Notes: generated by a model not told the origin, from the letters alone. A stretch of 51,905 bases of DNA from an uncultured Rhodospirillales bacterium (GCA_903835235.1 CAILMF010000002.1:1-51905); one strand, 5' to 3'. Positions 16,663 to 26,082 are shown, counted from the first letter of the stretch. Made by a program: numbers and translations.

Positions 16663-17808
16663 ATGGCGGGTGCGCTGGATGGTCTGCTGGTACTGGACCT
16701 GACGAATTTTCTCTCGGGCCCCTACTGCACGATGCTGCTGGGCGACATGGGCGCCGATGTCATCAAGGTGGAGCGGCCGGATGGCGGCGATGACGCGCGG
16801 CGGATGCCACCCTTCGTCGATGGGCGCGGCGCGCCGTTCAGCGTGTGGAACCGCAACAAGCGCAGCATCACCGCGGACCTGAAGAACCCGGACGATGTCG
16901 CCGTGGTGCGCAAGCTGGCGGCACGGGCGGATGTGCTGGTGGAGAACTTCCGGCCCGGCACGCTCGTAAAACTGGGCCTGGGGTATGCGGCGCTGCGAGA
17001 GGTGAATCCGCGGCTGGTCTATTGCTCCATCAGCGGCTTCGGCCAGACCGGGCCTTGGGCCGGGCATGGTGGCCTGGACATGATGGCGCAAGGCATGAGC
17101 GGGCTGATGTTCGGCAATGGCCCACCGGAGGGCGAGCCGTACCGGCTGCCCATAGCCATCACCGACGTGACCGCTGGCATGTACAGCGCCATCGCGGTGC
17201 TGGGGGCGTTGCAGGCGCGGCACCGCACCGGGGAAGGCCAGTTGATCGACCAGAGCCTGCTGGAGGCCGGCATCTCCCTGGGGGTGTATGAGGCGGCGCA
17301 TGTGCTGACGCATGGCACCAGGCCGGCGCGGATGGGGCAGCTGCATCGCGGCAGCGCGCCGTACCGGGTGTTCCAGACGCGGGATGGCTGGCTGACGCTT
17401 GGTGCTTCCAAGGAAAAATTCTTTCAGGCGCTCTGCGGTATCATCGGCCGGCCGGAACTGCGCGACGACCCGCGCTTTGCCAGCAATGCGCAGCGTGTCG
17501 CGAACAATGCGGTGCTGATCCCGATCATCCAGGCGGAGCTGCTGAAGGGCGATACCGCGGATTGGCTGGCCGCCATGGGCCAGCACGGCATCCCCAGCGA
17601 GCCGGTGCTTTCCTATGACGAGGCGCTGGCGCATCCGCAGGCGCAGGCCCGCGGTACGGTGATGGAATACGAGGACCCCAAGCATGGCAGGCAGCGGGCG
17701 CTGCGCCCGCCGGTGCGGCTGGAGGGCACACCGGCCACGGTGCGGCGCCGGGCACCGGACCTGGGCGAACACAACGCGGAAATCCGCGCCTGGCTGCAGG
17801 AGGGCTAG
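16663..17808 (+). CDS. family III CoA transferase (CaiB/BaiF type)
   Basis: About 381 aa. Conserved features are LDLTNFLSGPYCTMLLGDMGAD near the N-terminus, NRNKRSI, ENFRPGT, ISGFGQTGPW and the catalytic Asp in GGLDMMAQG (about residue 139). Such enzymes move CoA between acyl-CoA donors and carboxylic acids, and often activate an imported acid. Three consecutive ATGs occur at 16657, 16660 and 16663. The third is best spaced (6 bp) from GGGGGA. The GST gene starts immediately after its stop codon. Confidence 0.92.
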   Translation: MAGALDGLLVLDLTNFLSGPYCTMLLGDMGADVIKVERPDGGDDARRMPPFVDGRGAPFSVWNRNKRSITADLKNPDDVAVVRKLAARADVLVENFRPGTLVKLGLGYAALREVNPRLVYCSISGFGQTGPWAGHGGLDMMAQGMSGLMFGNGPPEGEPYRLPIAITDVTAGMYSAIAVLGALQARHRTGEGQLIDQSLLEAGISLGVYEAAHVLTHGTRPARMGQLHRGSAPYRVFQTRDGWLTLGASKEKFFQALCGIIGRPELRDDPRFASNAQRVANNAVLIPIIQAELLKGDTADWLAAMGQHGIPSEPVLSYDEALAHPQAQARGTVMEYEDPKHGRQRALRPPVRLEGTPATVRRRAPDLGEHNAEIRAWLQEG

Positions 17809-18435
17809 ATGCTGAAGGTTCTCGGGCGGCCGAATTCGTTCAATGTGCGCAAGGTGCTGTGGCTTTGCGAGGAGCTGGGCATTCCGTATGACCGGGAGAA
17901 TTGGGGGCGCGGCTATGCCCCGACCAGCACGCCGGAATTCCTGAAGCTCAATCCGGTGGCGCAGATCCCCGTGGTGATCGACGGCGAGCTGGTGATGCGG
18001 GAGAGCAATGCGATCATCCGCTACCTCGCCGCCAAGCATGGCGCCGAACAGCTTTACCCCAGCGACCTGGCGGCGCGGTTCAACGTAGAAAAATGGATGG
18101 ACTGGGTGGCCTACGACCTGACCCATGCCATGCGCGGCGCTTTCCTCGGTGGCCAGTTGCAGGAAGCGCCGTGGAACAATGAATGGTTCGTTGGCCAGGG
18201 GCGGCGCGATTTTACGGATTGCATCGCGCTGGTGGAGGATGAGCTGGCGCGGAGCGGTGGGCCGCACATCCTCGGCGGGTTCACCCTCGCAGACATTCCG
18301 CTGGGGCTGGTGGTGAACCGCTGGTTCAGTGTGAAGGGGTTCGACAAGCCGGCCTTCCCGGCGGTGGCGGCCTATTATGAAAAACTGACGGAGCGGCCGG
18401 GCTACCGGGCGCATGGCCGCAATGGGATGCCGTGA
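17809..18435 (+). CDS. glutathione S-transferase
   Basis: A 208-aa two-domain GST. The thioredoxin-like N-terminus starts MLKVLGRPNSFNVRKVLWLCEE, and the glutathione site has NPVAQIPVVIDG and the ESNAIIRYLA motif. The all-helical C-terminal domain has GGFTLADIPLG. No Cys in the usual beta/omega-class position is obvious; Ser10/Asn12 may serve. It abuts the CoA transferase with no gap and the TTT receptor with one base, so it is probably a pathway enzyme (isomerase, dehalogenase or ether-cleaving) rather than a general detoxifier. Confidence 0.92.
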   Translation: MLKVLGRPNSFNVRKVLWLCEELGIPYDRENWGRGYAPTSTPEFLKLNPVAQIPVVIDGELVMRESNAIIRYLAAKHGAEQLYPSDLAARFNVEKWMDWVAYDLTHAMRGAFLGGQLQEAPWNNEWFVGQGRRDFTDCIALVEDELARSGGPHILGGFTLADIPLGLVVNRWFSVKGFDKPAFPAVAAYYEKLTERPGYRAHGRNGMP

Positions 18436-18436
18436 C

Positions 18437-19384
18437 ATGTGGCGTGCACTGATGGCGTTGCTGCTGCTGGCCGGGCCGGCAGCGGCGCAAGGCTTTCCCG
18501 ACCGGCCCATTCGCGTGGTGGTGGTGTTCGGCCCTGGCGGTGGCGCCGATACCACGGTGCGCCTGCTGGCCGCGCCGATGGCGCAGGTGCTGGGGCAGCA
18601 GGTGCTGATCGAGAACCGCTCGGGCGCCGGCGGGACCCAGGGCGGCCAGGTGGTCGCGCAGTCGCCGCCGGATGGCTACACGCTGATGGCGGATGCTTCG
18701 GCGCTGGTGGTGCGCCACAAGCTGCACCCGAACCTGGGCTTTGATTACCTGCGCGACTTTGCGCCCGTCGCGCGGCTCAGCGTGATGCCGCTGCTGCTGG
18801 TGGTGCCGCCTGGGGAGCGGGCGGAGGGGCTGCGCGAGTATATCGCCGAGCTGAAGCGCCAGGCGCTGCCGGTGCAATATGCGGTGGCGGGCGTGGGCTC
18901 GGCCTCGCACTTCGCCGGGCTGTATTTTTTGCAGCGCGCGGGGGTGCGGGGCGAGGCAGTGGCGTATCGGGGCGGCAGTACCGGCGCGATGGCGGTGGTG
19001 ACCGGGGATACGCGGCTGAACTTCGCCACCACGCCCAGTGCCGTGGCGCTGGTGCAGGGCGGGCGGCTGCGGGCGATGGCGGTTTCCAGCGAGCGTCGGA
19101 TGGCGGTGCTGCCGGAGGTGCCGGCGGTGGCGGAAACGCTGCCGGGCTTCGCGCTGACCGAGTGGATTGGGCTTTATGCGCCGGCCGGCACGCCGCAGCC
19201 GGTGCTGGCCCGGCTGCACCAGGCGCTGCGGCACGCGCTGGCGGTGCCGGAAGTGGTGGCGCGGCTGGCCGATGTCGGCGCCGAACCGGCGCTGCTGGAG
19301 GGCGCGGCGTTTGGGCAGTTCATCGACGCCCAGCGCAGCCTGATGACCGGGCTGGCCGATGCCGCGGGGATGAAGCCGGAATAG
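18437..19384 (+). CDS. TTT-family (Bug) periplasmic solute receptor 2
   Basis: A 315-aa exported protein. The ATG at 18437 lies one base after the GST stop. The hydrophobic signal MWRALMALLLLAGPAAA ends AQG. The mature protein starts FPDRPIRVVVVFGPGGGAD and contains RSGAGGTQGG and PDGYTLM. It ends the rightward operon Rieske oxygenase, CoA transferase, GST, receptor. The likely ligand is an aromatic or related acid used by those enzymes (inference). Confidence 0.92.
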   Translation: MWRALMALLLLAGPAAAQGFPDRPIRVVVVFGPGGGADTTVRLLAAPMAQVLGQQVLIENRSGAGGTQGGQVVAQSPPDGYTLMADASALVVRHKLHPNLGFDYLRDFAPVARLSVMPLLLVVPPGERAEGLREYIAELKRQALPVQYAVAGVGSASHFAGLYFLQRAGVRGEAVAYRGGSTGAMAVVTGDTRLNFATTPSAVALVQGGRLRAMAVSSERRMAVLPEVPAVAETLPGFALTEWIGLYAPAGTPQPVLARLHQALRHALAVPEVVARLADVGAEPALLEGAAFGQFIDAQRSLMTGLADAAGMKPE

Positions 19385-19471
19385 CGTCGGCGGCGGGAGG
19401 GGCGGGGAAGGCGCCCCCGACGGGGCGCCGGCGGCCGCAGCAAACCAGCCGCGCGGCTGCCGGCCGCGTTG

Positions 19472-20149
19472 TTAAGCGCGCGGCTGCCGGCCGCGACGCA
19501 TCGCGCCGGCAACCTGCCACCGCGGCGCATCGGCCACGCGCTGCCGGCGGCGGGCGGCGGCTTCGGTGCCCTGGACCGAATCATCGACCGGCAGGCTCAG
19601 CGTATGTTCCGTGGCGACATGCCCCGGCTCGGGTTCCGGCGGCGGGGAGAACAGTTCCTCCGCGCGTTCCACCATGGTGCGGCGGCGGGCCGGTTTGCGG
19701 GTCTCGCCCTCGGCTTCCGGCTTGGCGGACAGGCGGCGGCGCGGCGCGCGGCGGGGAGCACCCTCCTCGGCCGGCTCGGCGCTGGCATCGGCGGCCAGCG
19801 GCAGTTCCGGAGAGGCAAGGCTGGGGGCGGCCTCGGCCGGGACAGGCAAGGCGACCACGGGGGCAACGGGCTGCGGCTCCGCAGGCGCCGGCGGGCGCGG
19901 CGCGGCTTCAGCCGGTTCCGGCGCGGCGGCAGCCGGCGCAGCGGCGAAGCTGTCGGCGTCGGCAATCACCGGTGCCAGGGTCGCGTGGGTTTCAAAGTAA
20001 AGGCCGTCGCGCGAAACAACATGCGGCCGGCCATCCACGTCGAATACCCGGCGCTGCATGGTCATCCGGTCGATCTGGCCCTGGGTCGCCGGGAACATGA
20101 CGAAACCGCGGGCCTTCGCAGCCGCGACCTGCTGAGGGGTAAGCTTCAA
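19472..20149 (-). CDS. hypothetical protein with Pro/Ala-rich disordered region
   Basis: A 225-aa protein. The first 65 residues look folded (KLTPQQVAAAKARGFVMFPA, VFDVDGRPHVVSRDGLYFE). Residues about 68-150 are Ala/Pro/Glu-rich and likely disordered, with an arginine-rich stretch APRRAPRRRL. The C-terminus is basic. The last codons are part of an 18-bp direct repeat whose second copy lies just past the stop (19450-19495). No family recognised. The N-terminal segment could be a small DNA-binding or scaffold domain. Confidence 0.6.
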   Translation of the reverse strand: MKLTPQQVAAAKARGFVMFPATQGQIDRMTMQRRVFDVDGRPHVVSRDGLYFETHATLAPVIADADSFAAAPAAAAPEPAEAAPRPPAPAEPQPVAPVVALPVPAEAAPSLASPELPLAADASAEPAEEGAPRRAPRRRLSAKPEAEGETRKPARRRTMVERAEELFSPPPEPEPGHVATEHTLSLPVDDSVQGTEAAARRRQRVADAPRWQVAGAMRRGRQPRA

Positions 20150-20417
20150 ACGGATACTCCAAGGACATGGCCGCGCACCTGCGGCTGCAACGCGGAGGAA
20201 AAGGGCGCCCGGATATGCGGAACCAGCGGCAACAGGCCGCGACTCGGGCGCAGGGAACTGGGTGACGCCCTGGCGTGTACCACGGCGCGGGTTGCCGGTT
20301 CAAATGCCGAGTGCCGGCGCCGGTTCCCCGACCGCCAAGATAAACGCATGGACATCTCGTAATGGCGCCGCGCTGGCCCTATATCCCGGCGGAATGGTGC
20401 CAAAGGAAGCCCGTCCC

Positions 20418-21374
20418 ATGTCTCGCCCGTCCCTTATCGTCGCTGCCCTGGCCGCTGGCCTGATGGCGCTCGCGCCCGTGTTGGCCGAAGCCCGGCCGGG
20501 TGGCGGCACCTCCGCTGGCAGCCGCGGTAGCCATACCTACTCCGCGCCGCCGGCGACCAATACCGCCCCTTCGGCCGCCGCGCCGATGCAGCGCAGCATG
20601 ACCGAGCCGAGCCGCCCCGGCGTGGGCGCGCCGCAGACCGCCATGCCGCAGACCGCGGCCCGCCCCGGCATGTTCGGCGGCGGCTTCATGTCCGGCCTGA
20701 TGGGCGGGATCATCGGCGTCGGCATCGGTGGCCTGCTGTTCGGCCATGGCCTGTTCGGCGGTGGCGGCTTCGGCGGCGGCGCCGGCATCCTCGGCCTGCT
20801 GCTGCAGATCGCGCTGATCGGCGGCCTGGTCTGGCTGGTGCTGGGCTTCATCCGGCGCCGGTCGGCGCAGCCGGCCCTGGCCGGCATGCCCGCCGGCATG
20901 GCGCGGCAGATGGAAGACCGCCCGGCCTTCGGCGCCAATGGCGGCGGCGGTGCCCCGGTGAGCCAGCCGGTGAACCTGACCGAGGCCGATTTCCAGGGCT
21001 TCGAGCGGACCCTGCAGGGCGTCAACGCCGCCTGGTCCAAGCAGGACCTGCGCGGCATCCAGGCGCTGTGCACGCCGGAAATGGTGCAGTACTTCGCCGA
21101 CGACCTGGCCGACCTGGCCAGCCGCGGCCTGCGCAATGAGACCCGCGACGTGAAGCTGGACCAGGGCGACCTGGCCGAGGCCTGGGGCGAGAATGGCCGC
21201 GAATACGCGACCGTGGCGATGCGCTTCAGCCTGCTGGATGCGACCTTCCGCGTGGCCGACAACGCCGTTGTGGAGGGCAGCACCACCCAGCGCACCCAGG
21301 CGACCGAGACCTGGACCTTCGTGCGTAGCCGCGGTGGCCAGTGGCTGCTCAGCGCGGTGCAGCAGAACGGCTGA
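20418..21374 (+). CDS. Tim44-like domain membrane protein
   Basis: A 318-aa protein. A signal-like N-terminus (SLIVAALAAGLMALAPVLAEA) is followed by a Ser/Thr/Pro-rich linker and a Gly-rich stretch (MFGGGFMSGLMGGIIGVGIGG). A transmembrane helix (ILGLLLQIALIGGLVWLVLG) precedes the Tim44-like domain (about 215-318: FERTLQGVNAAWSKQDLRGI ... TQATETWTFVRSRGGQWLLS). This is the bacterial Tim44-like layout, of unclear function and anchored to the inner membrane. The start ATG has AAGGA upstream. Two terminator-like hairpins follow. Confidence 0.88.
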   Translation: MSRPSLIVAALAAGLMALAPVLAEARPGGGTSAGSRGSHTYSAPPATNTAPSAAAPMQRSMTEPSRPGVGAPQTAMPQTAARPGMFGGGFMSGLMGGIIGVGIGGLLFGHGLFGGGGFGGGAGILGLLLQIALIGGLVWLVLGFIRRRSAQPALAGMPAGMARQMEDRPAFGANGGGGAPVSQPVNLTEADFQGFERTLQGVNAAWSKQDLRGIQALCTPEMVQYFADDLADLASRGLRNETRDVKLDQGDLAEAWGENGREYATVAMRFSLLDATFRVADNAVVEGSTTQRTQATETWTFVRSRGGQWLLSAVQQNG

Positions 21375-21382
21375 ACGCAAAA

Positions 21383-21412
21383 CGCCCGGCCCCTTCCGGG
21401 ACCGGGCGCTTT
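21383..21412 (+). terminator. terminator hairpin after the Tim44-like gene
   Basis: CGCCCGG (21383-21389) pairs with CCGGGCG (21402-21408) and is followed by CTTTC, nine bases after the stop codon. Confidence 0.6.
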
Positions 21413-21423
21413 CATAGCGGAAT

Positions 21424-21461
21424 GGGGCGGCGCACCGGGCTGGTGCGCCGCCCCTTTTCGT
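21424..21461 (+). terminator. strong Rho-independent terminator between convergent genes
   Basis: A perfect 13-bp stem, GGGGCGGCGCACC / GGTGCGCCGCCCC, with loop GGGCT, followed on the plus strand by TTTTCGTTT. It ends just before the phoD-like stop codon, so it insulates the Tim44 gene from the opposite gene. Confidence 0.88.
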
Positions 21462-21462
21462 T

Positions 21463-23241
21463 TCAGGCCGTGACCGCGGTGGCCTGGCGGGCGCCGGGGC
21501 TGACGGTGAAGGTCTTCGTCGTGGTGGTGTAGCTGGTCGAGAAGGCGGTGCTGACGAAGACGAAGCTGGCGGTCAGCTGCGTGGTGCTGGCCGAGACCTT
21601 CAAGAAGCCACGGTTGGCCAGCTCGCACCAGGCCAGCTTGTCGGTCTGCGACTTGGCCTGCGACGAGTAGGTGATCAGCGCCGCCAGCGTGGCCGCGGGC
21701 AGGCCCGGGAAGGTCTGCTCATAGCCCGGCGAGGTCACCGAGGTGGCGCCGAACTCGACGCCGACCTTGGTCGGGCCGACCGCCAGGTTGGCGGCCCATG
21801 CATTGTGGCTGTCGCCGGTCAGCACCACCGGGTTCTTCGCCTTGAGCAGGGAGGCGTAGAAGCGGTTGCGGGCGGTCGGGTAGCCGTTCCAGCTGTCGTT
21901 GGTCGCCGGGTTGGGCAGGCCGAGCGCACCGAGCTGGCCGAACTGGGCACCGGCGCCGGCGCCGAAGATGGAGTCCACCGTGCCGGAGATGCCGGCGCGC
22001 TGCGCGTCGGTCAGCCCCGGGGCGTTCAGGAAGTCCGGCGCGATCTGGTAGTGCAGCAGGGTCTGGTTGCCGATCAGCTGCCAGGTCTGCTTCGACGCCG
22101 CCAGCGTGGTGTCGACCCAGGCTTCCTGCTGGCTGCCCAGCAGGCTGCGCGGGCGGCCGCCGACGCTGTCCAGCGCCCAGCTGCCGGTCTGCGCGTAGTA
22201 GCCATAGGCCTGGCCCATGGCGGTGGAGCTGAGCTGCTGGTCACGGCCGGCCAGGCGGCTGTCCAGCAGCACCAGGCGGGCGACCTTGCCGAAGTCGACA
22301 TAGCGGAACAGCGTCTCGGGGTTGCCGTTGGCGTCGACGCGTGGGTTGACGCTGCGCACCGGCATCCATTCGTACCAGGCCTGCAACGCCGCCTGCTTGC
22401 GGGCCTGCCAGTCGCCCTCGGTGCCCGGGGTGTGGTTCTCGGCGCCGCCGGTCCAGCTGTCATTCGCGGACTCGTGGTCGTCGTAGATCGCGAACCACGG
22501 GAAGTTCTGGTGGGCGGCCTGCAGCTGCGGGTCGGTGTGGTACAGCGCCTGGCGGGTGCGGTAGGCGGCCAGGGTGGTGGTTTCCGTGGTCGGCTGCAGC
22601 TGGTCCTTGCGCGGCTCGGTCACCAGGTTCAGCGCCAGCGCCGTGGTCTGGTAGCCGCCCAGGCCGTATTCATAGGTGTAGTCGCCCAGGTGGATCATGC
22701 CGAACAGGCTGTCGTCCTTGGCGGCTTCGCCATAGGCGTTGAAGTAGCCCTTCTCGAACATGCTGCACGAGAAGACGGCCAGGTTGACGTCGGCGGTGCT
22801 GGTCGCGGCCGGCATGGTGCGGGTGCGGCCAACCGGCGAGGCGACGCCGTTGCAGGTGAACTGGTAGAAGTAGGTCGCGCCGGCGGTCAGGCCGGTGGGG
22901 AGGACCTTCACGGTCCAGTCGATGCCGGCATTGGTGCGGGCGGTGCCCTGGGCGACGATGGTCGCCATGTCGGCGCTGCTGGAGAGCTTCCAGTCCACGG
23001 CGAGCGGACGGGTGCCGGTCTGGGTCACGCGGGTCCACAACACCACGCTGGTGGTGCGCGGGTCGCCGCTGGCGACGCCATGCAGGAATTGCGGGCTGAC
23101 GCTGGGCAGCGCCATGGCTTCCAGCCCGACCAGGCTGGCGGCGGCGGCACCGAAGACGGCGCGGAAGGCGTCGCGGCGGCGCAGTTCCAGCGCGGTGCCG
23201 GCTTCGGCCGGCAGCGGCGCGGTATGGGCAGGACGGATCAT
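21463..23241 (-). CDS. phoD: PhoD-family alkaline phosphatase / phosphodiesterase
   Basis: A 592-aa exported metallo-phosphoesterase. A pre-domain (PhoD N-terminal, FLHGVASGDPRTTSVVLWTRV) precedes the catalytic domain, with metal motifs FSCSMFEKGYFNAYGEAA, HLGDYTYEYG, IYDDHESANDSW and LTGDSHNAWAAN. The N-terminal region has RRRDAFRAVFGAAAASLVGLEAM, a Tat-like signal, as expected for PhoD, which is folded before export with Ca/Fe cofactors. It scavenges phosphate from phosphodiesters. No Pho box was confidently seen upstream. Confidence 0.93.
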   Translation of the reverse strand: MIRPAHTAPLPAEAGTALELRRRDAFRAVFGAAAASLVGLEAMALPSVSPQFLHGVASGDPRTTSVVLWTRVTQTGTRPLAVDWKLSSSADMATIVAQGTARTNAGIDWTVKVLPTGLTAGATYFYQFTCNGVASPVGRTRTMPAATSTADVNLAVFSCSMFEKGYFNAYGEAAKDDSLFGMIHLGDYTYEYGLGGYQTTALALNLVTEPRKDQLQPTTETTTLAAYRTRQALYHTDPQLQAAHQNFPWFAIYDDHESANDSWTGGAENHTPGTEGDWQARKQAALQAWYEWMPVRSVNPRVDANGNPETLFRYVDFGKVARLVLLDSRLAGRDQQLSSTAMGQAYGYYAQTGSWALDSVGGRPRSLLGSQQEAWVDTTLAASKQTWQLIGNQTLLHYQIAPDFLNAPGLTDAQRAGISGTVDSIFGAGAGAQFGQLGALGLPNPATNDSWNGYPTARNRFYASLLKAKNPVVLTGDSHNAWAANLAVGPTKVGVEFGATSVTSPGYEQTFPGLPAATLAALITYSSQAKSQTDKLAWCELANRGFLKVSASTTQLTASFVFVSTAFSTSYTTTTKTFTVSPGARQATAVTA

Positions 23242-23489
23242 GTGGCGTTAACCCCAGGGTAAGAGAGGCTGCTCTCCTGCCAGGGGTTTGTTGCGTCGCG
23301 GTGTCAGCTCAACCGCAGCGGGATGGCAATTGCATGCCCGCGGCGGATTGCCACCACCTGTGGCACTGGCGCGGGCCCTTTGGGAGTACCGGCTTGGTCA
23401 CAGCACCATGCCGCGCACCATCTGCGCGGCGCTGGCCCGTACCGCGACCACCGCGCCCTGAAGCGATGGCCACGGCCCAGCCGCTTTCG

Positions 23490-23539
23490 AGCGGCTGATG
23501 CACGGCTCTCGGCGATGCCGCCTCAGCCCATCAGGCGCT
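23490..23539 (-). repeat. REP-like 50-bp palindrome at the tarD stop
   Basis: Terminal arms agcggctgat (23490-23499) and atcaggcgct (23530-23539) are complementary at 9 of 10 positions. The tarD stop codon TAG (23540-23538) is the first part of the element on the minus strand. Two further 50-bp copies lie at 30619-30668 and 30675-30724. The rest of the 23242-23537 gap shows no gene. Confidence 0.7.
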
Positions 23540-24716
23540 ACAGGTCCTTCAGCACGGCCCAGAGCGCCGACTTCTGCTCGAAGCCGATGCCCGGGGCGTC
23601 GGGCATGCGGATGCGGCTGTCCTGCACCGGCGTGGCGTCGGCGAAACCGCCGAAGGGGGCGAAGACCTCCGGGTAGCTTTCATTGCCGCCCAGGCCCAGG
23701 CCCACCGCGATGTTCAGCGCGAATTGGTGGCCGCCATGCGGCACGCAGCGCCGCGGGCTCCAGCCGTGTTCGGCCAGCATGGTCAGGGTGCGCAGGTACT
23801 CTACCAGTCCGTAGGACAAAGCGGGGTCGAATTGCAGGATGTCGCGGTCCGGGCGCAGGCCGCCATGGCGGATCAGGTTGCGGGCGTCCTGCATGCTGAA
23901 CAGGTTTTCGCCGGTGGCGATGGGGCCCTTGTAGTGTTCCGCGAGCGTCGCGTGCGTGGAGAAATCCAGCGGGTCCAGCGGTTCCTCGTACCAGCGCAGG
24001 CCGTAGCGCTCCAACGCCGCGGCATAGGCCAGCGCGGCATGCAGGCCGAAGCGGCCATTGACGTCCACGCACAGCCGAGCGCCATCGCCGCCGAGCAGCT
24101 TGAGCACGGCCTCGATGCGGCCGATGTCCTCCTTCAGCGCGTCGCGCACCGAGGTGCCGGGGGCGCCGCCGATCTTCATCTTCACCACGCTGTAGCCCAG
24201 GCCAAGGTAGCGCTTCATCTCCTCGACCAGCGCCTCCACCCCCTTGCCGGGGTAGTAGTAGCCGCCGGCGGCGTAGATCCAGGCGCTGTCGTCGGCCTGG
24301 CCCTGGCGGTAGCGGTTGGCCAGCAGCTTCCACAGCGGCACGCCTTCCAGCTTGGCCGCAGCGTCCCACAGCGCCATGTCCAGCACGCCGACAGCGACGC
24401 TGCGCTCGCCATGGCCGCCGGGCTTTTCGTTCTTCATCATCGCCGCCCAGCCGCCGGCGGGTTCCAGCCCGCCATCGCCGTGTTCCAGCGCCGGGCCAGC
24501 GGCTTCCAGCAGGCGGGGGATGAAGCGTTCCTTCAACAGGCCGGGCTGGGCGTAGCGGCCGTTGCTGTTGAAGCCATAGCCGGTGGCCGACTTGCCGTTG
24601 CCGTCCTCCACCGTGACCGCGACGACCGAGGCGGTCATCTTCGAGAAGTCGATGAAGGCGTTGGCGATATCTGAGGCGATGGGGACGACCCCGTCGCGGA
24701 TGGAGGCGATGCGCAT
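23538..24716 (-). CDS. tarD: D-tartrate dehydratase-like enzyme (enolase superfamily)
   Basis: A 392-aa protein strongly resembling Bradyrhizobium TarD: shared segments include GYGFNSNGRY, NEKPGGHGERSVAVG, YAAGGYYYPGKG, VVKMKIGGAP, ATGENLFS.QDARNL and GLGLGGNESYP. Metal ligands are Asp218, Glu244 (or 245) and Glu270; the catalytic Lys is 181 in KMK and the catalytic His is 327 in VPHGGH. The TarD reaction dehydrates D-tartrate to oxaloacetate. Upstream on the same strand is a CoA transferase gene (83-bp gap). Neighbouring TTT receptors, which often import di- or tricarboxylates, fit a hydroxy-acid pathway. Confidence 0.92.
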   Translation of the reverse strand: MRIASIRDGVVPIASDIANAFIDFSKMTASVVAVTVEDGNGKSATGYGFNSNGRYAQPGLLKERFIPRLLEAAGPALEHGDGGLEPAGGWAAMMKNEKPGGHGERSVAVGVLDMALWDAAAKLEGVPLWKLLANRYRQGQADDSAWIYAAGGYYYPGKGVEALVEEMKRYLGLGYSVVKMKIGGAPGTSVRDALKEDIGRIEAVLKLLGGDGARLCVDVNGRFGLHAALAYAAALERYGLRWYEEPLDPLDFSTHATLAEHYKGPIATGENLFSMQDARNLIRHGGLRPDRDILQFDPALSYGLVEYLRTLTMLAEHGWSPRRCVPHGGHQFALNIAVGLGLGGNESYPEVFAPFGGFADATPVQDSRIRMPDAPGIGFEQKSALWAVLKDL

Positions 24717-24799
24717 GCTGGAGCCGGCCTTGTGTGAGAGACTGCTATGGCAGATTGCTGCCGCAGGGGCGGCGCGGGGTCAAGCGCCCCGCCCCGGCC

Positions 24800-25972
24800 T
24801 CAGATCGCGCCCTTGGCCTTCAGCGCGGCGATCTCGGCCGCATCCAGGCCGAACTCGGCCAAAATCTCGTCGGTCTGCTCGCCGCGTTCCGGCGTGGGGC
24901 GGCGCGGGTTCTCCACGCCCTCGATGTTGGTGGGGTGGCGCACCAGGTTCACGGTCCCGAGCGTCGGATGCTCCACCGGCCATTGCAGGCCCAGATGCTG
25001 CACCTGCGGATCAGCAAAGACCTGGTCCATGGCGTAGACCGGGCCACTGGGCACGCCGGCCTTGTTCAGCTTCTCGATCCAATAGGCGCTGGTGTTGGTC
25101 TCCAGCACCGCCTGCAGCACGGCGTTGGTCTTGGCGCGGTTGGCGGCGCGCAGCTTGTCGGTGGCCAGGTCCGGGTCTTTTGCCTGTTCGAAGATGCCCA
25201 GCGTCTCGACGATGCGGTTCCACATCTCCTGGCCGCCGCCGGCCAGGTTCATCAGCCCGTCCTTTGTGTTGAACAGGCCGGTCGGCACCGTGGTCGGGTG
25301 GTCGTTGCCGGCCTGCCCGGGGACATCGCCCTTCATGGTCCAGCGGGTGGCCTGGAAGTCCATCATCGCCACCATGGCTTCCAGCAGGCTGGTATGGACC
25401 CAGCGGCCCTTGCCCGTGGTCTCCCGCTCCAGCAGCGCCACCAGAATGCCAATGGCGCAGTAGAGACCGGCGGTCAGGTCCGCCACGGGAATGCCGACAC
25501 GCACCGGGCCCTGGCCGGGCAGGCCGGTCACGCTCATCAGCCCGCCCATACCCTGGGCGATCTGGTCGAAGCCGGGCCGCCGCGCATAGGGGCCGGTCTG
25601 GCCAAAGCCACCGATGCTGCCCAGCACGATGCGCGGGTTGATCGCGCTCAGTGCCTCGAAGTTGATGCCCAGGCGATCCTTCACGTCCGGGCGGTAATTC
25701 TCCACCACCACATCGGCTTTGGCGACCATGCGGTGGAACAGCTTCAGGCCGTCCGGGTCCTTCAGGTTCAGCGTCATGCTGCGCTTGTTGCGGTGCACGT
25801 GTTGGAAATCCGGCCCGTGGCGGTCGCCGCCCAGGCCGCCGCCGGTATCCACCGCTTCGGTCGCCTCGATCTTGATGACGTTGGCGCCCCAATCCGCCAG
25901 CTGGCGCACGCAGGTGGGGCCGGAGCGGACGCGGGTGAGGTCGAGCACGGTGAAGCGGGACAAGGGCAGCAT
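24800..25972 (-). CDS. family III CoA transferase (CaiB/BaiF type)
   Basis: A 390-aa protein with LDLTRVRSGPTCVRQLADWGA, HRNKRSMTLNL, ENYRPDV, SIGGFGQTGPYA and the catalytic Asp136 in RPGFDQIAQGMGG. The C-terminal Gly-rich active-site loop (NLAGGGQEMWNRI) is present. It probably activates or exchanges an organic acid as its CoA ester. It is the gene before tarD on the same strand, and divergent from a crotonase-fold gene that could act on the CoA ester. Confidence 0.92.
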   Translation of the reverse strand: MLPLSRFTVLDLTRVRSGPTCVRQLADWGANVIKIEATEAVDTGGGLGGDRHGPDFQHVHRNKRSMTLNLKDPDGLKLFHRMVAKADVVVENYRPDVKDRLGINFEALSAINPRIVLGSIGGFGQTGPYARRPGFDQIAQGMGGLMSVTGLPGQGPVRVGIPVADLTAGLYCAIGILVALLERETTGKGRWVHTSLLEAMVAMMDFQATRWTMKGDVPGQAGNDHPTTVPTGLFNTKDGLMNLAGGGQEMWNRIVETLGIFEQAKDPDLATDKLRAANRAKTNAVLQAVLETNTSAYWIEKLNKAGVPSGPVYAMDQVFADPQVQHLGLQWPVEHPTLGTVNLVRHPTNIEGVENPRRPTPERGEQTDEILAEFGLDAAEIAALKAKGAI

Positions 25973-26082
25973 CGGGGGCTCCTGGCGCTGGGTTGCCGGC
26001 AGACTTGCCCCGATGCGGCGCGGCGGGCAAGGGTGCGGGGATGATCAAGCCGCCGCAGGATTGCGGCAACGGAGGATGCGCC

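Noticed and set aside
15085-18555. 1156-codon open frame on the minus strand
   Set aside because: It is the antisense of the Rieske, CoA transferase and GST genes. It is His/Arg/Gln-rich without family motifs, and open only because of high GC.
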